This document shows positions 42,818 through 49,841 of a stretch of DNA of 64,000 nt, piece by piece; the first letter of the stretch is position 1; each line of letters starts with the position of its first letter. Under the pieces are notes generated by a model that saw nothing but the letters and a program-made list of their open reading frames with translations, had not been told where the DNA came from and searched no databases. The stretch is taken from NCBI GenBank assembly GCA_020849855.1, contig JADZFO010000023.1, forward strand, positions 22,491 through 86,490, given 5' to 3'. Made by a program: the position numbers and the translations under genes. Origin of the DNA: a bacterium (lineage in GTDB: Bacteria; 4484-113; JAFGCY01).

Positions 42818-44020
42818 ATGGCATATCTGCGCGATACACAGGAACTGGAGCGGCTGGAGAGTCTTGGGCTTTCCCCCTGGGCGGTGCGCAGCGCCGGCAG
42901 CGAACGCGAGTATGAAGAAGGCCCGCCGCATGGCCGCACGCACTTCCAGCGTGACTGGCACCGCATCACGCACAGCCGCGCCTTCCGCAAGCTGGAGTAC
43001 AAGACCCAGGTAGTAGTCTTCGGTGACGGTGGCGAGATGGGAGATGTCATCCGCAACCGCCTGACCCACACCCTGGAAGTCAGCCAGATCGCCACCAGCC
43101 TGTCCCGCGCCCTGGGCTTGAATGAAGACCTGGCCAGCGCGATCGCCCTGGCCCATGACCTGGGCCACACGCCCTTCGGGCACAGCGGCGAGGAGATCCT
43201 GCAGAAGCTGGTCAAGAGCTTCAACCACAACGACCACAGCCTTAAGATCGTGCGCCAGCTGGAGCGCCGCTATGCGCAGTTCAGCGGCCTGAACCTGACC
43301 ATTCACACCCTGGCGGGTATCGAAAAGCACGACACGCCTTTCGACAAGACCCATACCAACCGCTTCCAGAGCGGCTGGGGCCCAAGCCTGGAGGCGCAGG
43401 TAGCCAGCCTGGCCGATGAGATCGCCTACCACAGCCATGATGTTGAGGACAGCCTGGTGACGGGCTACCTTAGCCTGCATGACTACGCGAGGGCGGGCAT
43501 CGGCCTCTGGGACGAGGTGTATGGCGGCCTGGAGCGCTACCCTGAAACGGTGCAGCTGGCGCAGCTCACCCGCCGCCTGATCGACATGCAGGTCAGTGAT
43601 GCCCTGGCGGAGACAGCCCGGCGCATGGAGGCAGCACAGATCAGCAGCCTCGAAGATGTCCACAAGGCCGGTACGGTGCTGGTCGGCTTCAGCGAGGACT
43701 TCATGCAGCGGCGCAATGCGCTGCGCAGCTTCCTGTTTGACAACTTCTACAAGAGCTATCGTGTCCTGCGCGGCACCGTCAAGGGCCAGATGATCATCCA
43801 GCGTCTCTTTGAGCATTTCACCACCGAGCTGGACCGCCGCACCCCAGGCTGGTTGCTGCTGCCGCCGGAAGTGCGCGCTGATTATGCCGAAGCGCAGCTC
43901 AAGGGCCAGGACAGCATCGGCCGCGAGCCCACGCGCATCGTCGCCGACTTCATCGCCGGCATGACCGACCGCGAGGCCTACAGCCTCTATGTGCGCCTGT
44001 TTGAGGTTGGGCACAGCTAA
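42818..44020 (+). CDS. dgt: Deoxyguanosinetriphosphate triphosphohydrolase-like HD protein
   Basis: A 400-residue dNTPase that splits dNTPs to deoxynucleoside and triphosphate. The HD metal site is LAHDLGHTPFGHSGEEIL (His113, Asp114), with the first His in RLTHTLEVSQIA and the later Asp in SLADEIAYHSHDVED. HSRAFRKLEYKTQV near the N-terminus is also family-typical. Length fits the short dgt type. It probably has a leaderless mRNA. Its stop overlaps the next gene by one base (TAATG). Confidence 0.92.
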   Translation: MAYLRDTQELERLESLGLSPWAVRSAGSEREYEEGPPHGRTHFQRDWHRITHSRAFRKLEYKTQVVVFGDGGEMGDVIRNRLTHTLEVSQIATSLSRALGLNEDLASAIALAHDLGHTPFGHSGEEILQKLVKSFNHNDHSLKIVRQLERRYAQFSGLNLTIHTLAGIEKHDTPFDKTHTNRFQSGWGPSLEAQVASLADEIAYHSHDVEDSLVTGYLSLHDYARAGIGLWDEVYGGLERYPETVQLAQLTRRLIDMQVSDALAETARRMEAAQISSLEDVHKAGTVLVGFSEDFMQRRNALRSFLFDNFYKSYRVLRGTVKGQMIIQRLFEHFTTELDRRTPGWLLLPPEVRADYAEAQLKGQDSIGREPTRIVADFIAGMTDREAYSLYVRLFEVGHS

Positions 44021-45150
44021 TGCAGTCGCCGGAGCCAGGCATGGCAACGGGCATCAGCCAGGCAGAACAGGCTCCAAAGCTGAGCGCCGCAATAGCAGAA
44101 CAGCTGGGGCGCAGCGTGCCCGGGCTTTCCCTAGCCCTGGTGGATGCAAACGGCCTGCGCTGGCAGGCAGGCTTTGGCCTGGCATCTCTGGATGAGCAGC
44201 GGCCGGTCACCTTGGATACGGCCTTCCTGTGGTTCTCCATGACGAAAATCATGACGGCCACGGCTGTCATGCTGCTGGTGCAGCGCGGCGCAGTTGCCCT
44301 TGACGAGCCGGCCGCCAGGTACTTGCCTGAGCTTGCCAAAGACTATGGTTCCGCCGGAGACACTGCGCTTAGCGTACGCCATCTTCTCAGCCACAAGTCT
44401 GGCTTGACCAACCCGATTCCACTGTCCTGGATAAGTGTGCTGCCCGCTGTCGCGCCTGATTCCAGCAACTTCGCCATGCAGCTGCTGCAGCGCTACTCGC
44501 GGCCACGCTGGCGCCCTGGCAGCCGGACGGAGTATGGCAACCTGAACTACCTTGCACTGGGTGAAATCATCAGCCGCGCGAGCGGGCAGACCTACCAGCG
44601 CTTTGTGCGCAGCGAGCTGCTTGCGCCGCTGGGGATGAGTCGCAGCGATTTTGCTTACAGCACGGCAATGCTGTCCGAGGCAGCAGACGGACATCATCCA
44701 GCGGGCAGCCCGCTGAATCCTCTGCTGCGTCTGATGCTCCCTGCGGGGCTTTGGGGCCACCGTGTCAGCCGCTTCATCAAGCTCAATCGGTTCACCGTCA
44801 ATGGCAGCGCCTATGGCGGGCTGATTGGCCCGGCTGCGGATGCCGCTGCCTTGCTGCGCCTGCACCTATCCGGTGGGAAAGCAGCAGACGGACAACAACT
44901 GCTTGACCCTGATCTGCTCAAAGAGATGCAGCGCATTCATGGCCAAAGCCGGGATATGGAAATCGGACTGGGCTGGTTCCGCTGGCGCCGCGACCTGGGC
45001 AATGGGCCGGCATATCTGGGGCATCAGGGTTCGGGCGCGGGGTTCTTCAACCAGATGCGCATCTATCCCGAGCGCGGCATCGGTATCGTTCTGATGGGGA
45101 ACTCCAGCCACTATCAGCAGCGAAAGATACTCGCGGCGCTATTGGATTGA
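44020..45150 (+). CDS. Beta-lactamase-family serine hydrolase
   Basis: 376 residues of the class C beta-lactamase/PBP-like fold. Catalytic SxxK is SMTK (Ser73, Lys76 from this start), YxN is the TEYGN/YLALGEI segment, and the third motif is HQG in YLGHQGSGAGFF. No signal peptide is seen, so it is probably cytoplasmic, which suits an esterase, amidase or acylase more than antibiotic resistance. ATG 44041 has GGAG upstream and is an alternative start. It is coupled to dgt by a 1-nt overlap. Confidence 0.85.
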   Translation: MQSPEPGMATGISQAEQAPKLSAAIAEQLGRSVPGLSLALVDANGLRWQAGFGLASLDEQRPVTLDTAFLWFSMTKIMTATAVMLLVQRGAVALDEPAARYLPELAKDYGSAGDTALSVRHLLSHKSGLTNPIPLSWISVLPAVAPDSSNFAMQLLQRYSRPRWRPGSRTEYGNLNYLALGEIISRASGQTYQRFVRSELLAPLGMSRSDFAYSTAMLSEAADGHHPAGSPLNPLLRLMLPAGLWGHRVSRFIKLNRFTVNGSAYGGLIGPAADAAALLRLHLSGGKAADGQQLLDPDLLKEMQRIHGQSRDMEIGLGWFRWRRDLGNGPAYLGHQGSGAGFFNQMRIYPERGIGIVLMGNSSHYQQRKILAALLD

Positions 45151-45174
45151 ACCGCCCAAGCAACAGCGCCACAA

Positions 45175-45201
45175 TTCACTTGAGCAAGAACTCGAAGTGA
45201 A
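45175..45201. promoter_or_regulatory. Inverted repeat upstream of the acyltransferase gene
   Basis: TTCACTT (45175-45181) and AAGTGAA (45195-45201), extended inward by GAG/CTC with a one-base bulge. It lies in the 137-nt gap between the serine hydrolase and the N-acyltransferase-like gene. It could be an operator for the latter; there is no T-tract, so it is not a typical terminator. Confidence 0.45.
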
Positions 45202-45287
45202 GTGATTCGAAGTCCTTAGGTTTCAAACTGTGCTCAAGCCTGATTCAAGACCGGCAAACAGCTCATAAAGGCGGTTACCCTGCCAAT

Positions 45288-45977
45288 GTGATTACAAATG
45301 GCGGCAGAGTATCTGAGCATAACCCGGTGGCTGCGGTCGCGCCACAGGTATCCCTGGCACTGTGCAGTTCGCAGTCAAAGAACTTCGACGAAGTCCTGGA
45401 ACTGCGCAGCCGTGTGATACGGCGTCACGGTCAGGCAGCCGCAGATCCGGTGGACAGCTATAGCGAGCATTACACCGCGAGGCTGGGGCAAAGGCTGGTC
45501 GGGGCTCTGCGGGTGACGCGCGCCGCCTGCGGGCCGCTGGACTGCGAGCAGCATTATCCAAGGAACTTGACTTGCAACTGGCGCGGCCTGCTGACCTCGG
45601 CTGGCGCCTTTGTGCTGGACTCGCAGGCGCCCAGGGAGCTGCGCATAGCCCGCCGCCTGATCGAGTTCGCCTGGATGGACCAGCTGCCCCGCGGCTCGCG
45701 ACTGGACGTCATTAATGTGCACGAGCGGGCCATCACATACTACGGAATCCTGGGATATGAGCTGCTGGCCGGCAGCTTCTTCATCCATCCGCGCCTTGGG
45801 ACCCCCAGCCATGTGATGCTCTCTCCAAGCAGTCCGGGCACAGCTTCTCCACTGGCGGATCTTTTTGAACTGCTGCCGGATCCTTTTCATCTTTCAGAAC
45901 TGGATCTGGAGCTTGAACCCTGGCGCGAGCGAATCAACAATCCTCCCAAACTGGAGCGGCTGGCAGATGAGTACTGA
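45288..45977 (+). CDS. FeeM-like N-acyl amino acid synthase (GNAT / autoinducer-synthase fold)
   Basis: 229 residues. The pattern matches the FeeM-type N-acyltransferases: an R-rich entry helix (EVLELRSRVIRRHG), an Asp-Tyr entry (DPVDSYSEHY), the strand LVGALRVTR, an arginine-rich helix (PRELRIARRLIEFAWMD), YYGILGYELL, and the end FIHPRLGTPSHVML. Such enzymes join a fatty acyl group, usually from acyl carrier protein, to an amino acid or related amine. The GTG start has no Shine-Dalgarno but TACCCT ends 6 nt before it. Its last 11 nt overlap the next gene, so the two products are coupled. The reaction is inferred from fold-level similarity only. Confidence 0.6.
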   Translation: MITNGGRVSEHNPVAAVAPQVSLALCSSQSKNFDEVLELRSRVIRRHGQAAADPVDSYSEHYTARLGQRLVGALRVTRAACGPLDCEQHYPRNLTCNWRGLLTSAGAFVLDSQAPRELRIARRLIEFAWMDQLPRGSRLDVINVHERAITYYGILGYELLAGSFFIHPRLGTPSHVMLSPSSPGTASPLADLFELLPDPFHLSELDLELEPWRERINNPPKLERLADEY

Positions 45978-46887
45978 ACTGAGGGTGCTTAAGGCAGGCT
46001 CAGCGATCTCCTTTCCCGCCGGCAGCTCGGACCTTAACTGCGAACGCTTCCGGGTCATGAGCGGCGGAAGCGACAGGCTGGTCCAGGCTCTGAGCGTCTT
46101 CCCACAGCTGCGCCGGCTGATGACGGCATCCCCGCCGCTCATCCTGGGCTGCTACCCGGCGCCGCTGGGCAGCTTTCCCAGCGCGGTGGTGGTGGACACC
46201 TGCCTGCGACCGGCCAACTTTGTCCGTGGTCTGGCGCTGGCTGCCTCACGCTCGATGACGGCGATTGTGATCAGCCAGCCTCTGATCCTGGCTGACATGC
46301 TGGTGCAGGCCGCGCTGGCGGGGCAGGTCTTCCCGCAGCGCATGCTGCTGGCCAGCGGCGGCTATCCGATGCCAGCCAGCCTGGAGCGTTTTATCCATGG
46401 CCTGCTAAGGCAGCAGGGCTGCAGCGAAGCTGAAATCCTGCATGCCTATGGCGTGGCCGAAGTCGACTTCGGCATTCTAGGCGCGCTGCGCAGGGCGGAT
46501 GGCGGGCTGCCATACCAGCTTCTAGCCCCGGAGATTGAGCTGCGGCTTGCTTCTGGACGGATCGAGCTGCGCCAGGTGGGCGACGCTGCCTGGACGGTGA
46601 CCCAGGACCGGGGTACGTACTGCCCGGATGGACTGCACATAGACTGCGATCCTGCCCGTGTCCATCCCGTGGTGCTTGCGGAGCTGGAGACCTGGGGCAG
46701 CCGGCGCTGGTGGCGCTGCACAGGCCGGATACGGCAGCTTCAGGGGCAGGTCTTCAAGCAGCTGCGGAAGGGCCTGCAACCGGCTGCATCGACCGAGCTG
46801 GGTTACCACGCTTTCTTTGAGCGATTTGGCGGCTGTTTTCTGGACAAGCCGGACTGGACCACACACGACCAGGAACAAGCGGCCTGA
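45967..46887 (+). CDS. ANL/LuxE-like partial adenylation-domain protein
   Basis: 306 residues. Segments recall the middle and end of adenylate-forming enzymes: MLLASGGYPMPASLERFIHG, then HAYGVAEVDFGILG like the YGxTE motif, then a WTV...DRG strand and CTGRIRQLQGQVFKQL like the GR-x-K-x-G hinge. The N-terminal P-loop region and a usual C-terminal catalytic Lys are not evident, so activity is doubtful. The ATG overlaps the FeeM-like gene by 11 nt. It could load or select the acyl donor for that enzyme, or be a degenerate partner. The assignment rests on motif similarity only. Confidence 0.5.
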   Translation: MSTELRVLKAGSAISFPAGSSDLNCERFRVMSGGSDRLVQALSVFPQLRRLMTASPPLILGCYPAPLGSFPSAVVVDTCLRPANFVRGLALAASRSMTAIVISQPLILADMLVQAALAGQVFPQRMLLASGGYPMPASLERFIHGLLRQQGCSEAEILHAYGVAEVDFGILGALRRADGGLPYQLLAPEIELRLASGRIELRQVGDAAWTVTQDRGTYCPDGLHIDCDPARVHPVVLAELETWGSRRWWRCTGRIRQLQGQVFKQLRKGLQPAASTELGYHAFFERFGGCFLDKPDWTTHDQEQAA

Positions 46888-46980
46888 AGGGATCTGTATG
46901 GATCCGCATTCCTGCACGGCATGCAGTCTGGAAGTCAGGCACGCTGACAGAAACAGCAGGGTTAATGTAATGGAGACTGG

Positions 46981-47009
46981 TTTACTTTTGGCAATACCGT
47001 TCTTATGTT
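46981..47009 (+). promoter_or_regulatory. Promoter of the hybrid histidine kinase gene
   Basis: TTTACT (46981-46986), 17-nt spacer, TATGTT (47004-47009), in the AT-rich gap before the kinase. Match to the sigma-70 consensus is moderate; spacing is ideal. The start codon is 76 nt further. Confidence 0.5.
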
Positions 47010-47085
47010 CAAATTTTCACCTCCGCAGTGACGATAGCTAACTTAGCAGCACAGGGCAGCGCTATGTGCGAGCGGAGCTATCGGC

Positions 47086-49839
47086 ATGCCAACTCGTGAC
47101 TATGAGACTTTTGTTGCTGAAGAGGGGATTCAGGGCGGCGTAGAGCCCTCCAAGGGACCTTCGGACGGAATTGAGCTGCTTTTGCATTCCAGGGAGCAGC
47201 CCTTTTGCGCGGTCTGGGACATGGAGCTGCTGCAATGCAATCCTGCATTCGTTGCGCTCCTTGGCTACCAGTCTGAGGAGGAAGTCCTCGGCCGCAGCTT
47301 TTTAGACTTCGTGCCTGAAGAGGAGTGGCCTGGATTTCTGGAGCGGCAACGGCGCCGCAGCCAGGGCGTTGCTGTTGAATCGCGGTACCACTCGCGCATG
47401 CTGCGCAGCGATGGCGGTGTCGTATGGGCCGAGCTGATCACGCAGCTTGGACAGTTCCAGGGCCAGCCTGCAGTGTTCTGCTGGCTGCACGACATTACCG
47501 AACACCGCAATACTCAGGATGCACTGGCGGAGTCACTGGGCATGTTCCAGGCCATACTGGAATCAACAGCCGAGGGAGTGCTGGTGGTGGACCTGAACGC
47601 CCGCATCAGGGCATTCAACCAGCGCTTTGCCCAGATGTGGTCCATCCCTGCTGATCTAATGGAGTGCCAGGACGACCGGGCGGTGGTCGCGTGGGTACTG
47701 GATCAGATTGAGGATTCAGAAGCCTTTGCAGCGCGCGTTGAGGAGTTGTACCGGCAGCCAGAGGAAAGCAGCACGGACCTGGTCAGGCTGAAGGATGGCC
47801 GGGCCATTGAGCGCTACACGCAGGCCCAGTGGTATGAGGGCCGCCCCGTGGGCCGGGTGTGGAGCTTCCGCGATATCACCGAAAGGCTGGAAAACGAGCG
47901 TCAGCTGCGTGAGATCAGGCAGGTGCTGGAGGAAAGCCAGGCCACGGGGGGAGTCTGCTCATGGGCGGCGGACCTCAGGACCGGCAGGGCATTCTGGTCG
48001 CACAACGCTTACACGATGTATGGCCTGGACGCTGAAAAGACTGAGCCAGGCTTTGAAGTCTTCCAGGCCGCCTTGCATCCAGACGACCGTGACAGGGTGC
48101 TGGGTTTGATCCACAGTGCCCTGGAGAAGAAGCAGGGCCACCAGGCCGAGTACCGCATAGTGCGGCCGGACGGCAGCATACGGTGGATTACCACCAGCAG
48201 CCGCATCGAGAGGGATGCTCAGGGCCAGGCTGTCCGGCAGGTGGGGCTGGATGTGGACATCACCGAACGCAAGGCTGCAGAGCAGCAGCTGGCCCACAGC
48301 ATTTCCCTGCTGCGCTCGACAATCGAATCCAGTACCGACGGCATTGCTGTCATTGATCACCGCGGCTTCGTTGAGGTGTTCAACCGGCGCTTCCTGGAGC
48401 TATGGGGAGTGGATGACGAGTTCATGGCCATCCCGGACAGGGAGCTCAGGACTCGCAGGCTCAGCGAAAAACTCCGCGATCCTTCGGCTTTCCTGGGCCT
48501 GATTGAAAGCCTGGACGGCGAGGACTACGCGGAGACCATAGACGTACTTGAGCTCAAGGACGGAAGGGTCTTCGAGCGCCACTCGCGGCCGCAGCTGATC
48601 GACGGCAAAGCGGCCGGCCGGGTCTGGAACATCCGCGACATCACCAGCCGCAGGCAGAATGAGGAAGAGCGACGCAAACTGACGGCCCAGCTCAACCAGG
48701 CGCAGAAGATGGAGGCCATTGGCACTCTGGCCGGAGGCATTGCCCACGACTTCAACAACATCCTCTTCGCGATCATGGGCTATGCCGAGATGGTCATGCA
48801 GTCACTCCCAGACAGTTCCTCGGCCAGGCAGGACCAGCATGAAGTGCTGACGGCCGCGCGGCGCGCCGCAGAGCTGGTTCAGCACATTCTGACCTTCAGC
48901 CGCCAGAGCGTTGCCGAAGCTGTCCCGGTGCAGGTCGGCATGGTGGTCAGGGAGGTCATGCGCCTGCTGCGGGCTACTCTCCCAAGCAACATCATCATCA
49001 ACACGCGCATCGATGACGAAAAAGCCACTGTGCTGGCCGACCCGATGCAGCTGCACCAGGTGCTGATGAACCTGTGCGCGAATGCCGGGCATGTCATGCA
49101 GGAACAGGGAGGCTTGCTGGAAATCGGCCTGCGCCGCTTTGCGGTCAGCCCGGACGGACTTGAAGCCCGACGCGGACTGCGGCCCGGGCCCTACCTGGTC
49201 CTGAGCGTCAAAGACACCGGGGCCGGCATCCCGCCGGATGTCATTGACCGCATCTTCGATCCCTTCTTCACTACAAAGGAAGTCGGCACTGGTACTGGAC
49301 TTGGCCTCTCGACTGTCCACGGCATCGTGGCTTCTCTGGGCGGGGACATCACTGTCTATACGGAACTGGGACGTGGCACGGTCTTCAACGTCTTCCTGCC
49401 ATCCTCTGACATGCAGCACTCGCAGGCGGAAAGCAGCGCCCAGGCTCTGCCTCGCGGACGCGAGAACCTCCTTTATGTCGACGATGAGGCCACACTGGCC
49501 CGCCTGGGCCACGACATGCTCGGGCGACTGGGCTACCAGGTGCATTCATACAGTGACAGTACGGCAGCCTGGGAGGAGTTTCGCCGCAACCCGGTGTTCT
49601 ATGACCTGGTGATCACGGACCAGACCATGCCCGGTTTGACCGGCCGGGATCTGGCGCGCCGGGTGATGAAGCTGCGGCCAGGCATTCCGGTGATCCTCTG
49701 CACGGGCTTCAGTCACGTAATGTCCGAGCAAATGGCGCAGGAACTTGGCCTGGCGGATTATCTGCTCAAGCCAATCAGCCGTGAGGACCTGGCCCGGGCT
49801 GTCAGGAAGGCGCTGGATCTGAACGCGGGGACCTATTAG
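47086..49839 (+). CDS. Multi-PAS hybrid histidine kinase with C-terminal receiver
   Basis: 917 residues, soluble. Four PAS-like domains occupy about residues 35-540, each ended by a D(I)TE/TSR tag (HDITEHRN, FRDITERLE, DVDITERKAAE, IRDITSRRQ). A dimerisation/phospho-acceptor domain follows with GGIAHDFNNILFAIMGY (His near 553), then an HATPase domain (NLCANAGHVMQ; DTGAGIPPD; GTGLGLSTVHGI). The C-terminal receiver has YVDDEA, phospho-acceptor Asp near 845 (ITDQTMPG) and Lys in LLKPIS. The lack of membrane segments points to a cytoplasmic signal. No DNA-binding regulator is adjacent. GGAG precedes the ATG. Confidence 0.93.
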   Translation: MPTRDYETFVAEEGIQGGVEPSKGPSDGIELLLHSREQPFCAVWDMELLQCNPAFVALLGYQSEEEVLGRSFLDFVPEEEWPGFLERQRRRSQGVAVESRYHSRMLRSDGGVVWAELITQLGQFQGQPAVFCWLHDITEHRNTQDALAESLGMFQAILESTAEGVLVVDLNARIRAFNQRFAQMWSIPADLMECQDDRAVVAWVLDQIEDSEAFAARVEELYRQPEESSTDLVRLKDGRAIERYTQAQWYEGRPVGRVWSFRDITERLENERQLREIRQVLEESQATGGVCSWAADLRTGRAFWSHNAYTMYGLDAEKTEPGFEVFQAALHPDDRDRVLGLIHSALEKKQGHQAEYRIVRPDGSIRWITTSSRIERDAQGQAVRQVGLDVDITERKAAEQQLAHSISLLRSTIESSTDGIAVIDHRGFVEVFNRRFLELWGVDDEFMAIPDRELRTRRLSEKLRDPSAFLGLIESLDGEDYAETIDVLELKDGRVFERHSRPQLIDGKAAGRVWNIRDITSRRQNEEERRKLTAQLNQAQKMEAIGTLAGGIAHDFNNILFAIMGYAEMVMQSLPDSSSARQDQHEVLTAARRAAELVQHILTFSRQSVAEAVPVQVGMVVREVMRLLRATLPSNIIINTRIDDEKATVLADPMQLHQVLMNLCANAGHVMQEQGGLLEIGLRRFAVSPDGLEARRGLRPGPYLVLSVKDTGAGIPPDVIDRIFDPFFTTKEVGTGTGLGLSTVHGIVASLGGDITVYTELGRGTVFNVFLPSSDMQHSQAESSAQALPRGRENLLYVDDEATLARLGHDMLGRLGYQVHSYSDSTAAWEEFRRNPVFYDLVITDQTMPGLTGRDLARRVMKLRPGIPVILCTGFSHVMSEQMAQELGLADYLLKPISREDLARAVRKALDLNAGTY

Positions 49840-49841
49840 CG

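Noticed and set aside
44020..45150. Antibiotic-resistance beta-lactamase
   Set aside because: No signal peptide, coupled to dgt, and the third motif is HQG; the broader serine hydrolase family is more likely.
45175..45201. lux-box for a LuxR-type regulator before the acyltransferase gene
   Set aside because: The dyad does not match the lux-box consensus and no LuxR-type regulator is encoded in the window.
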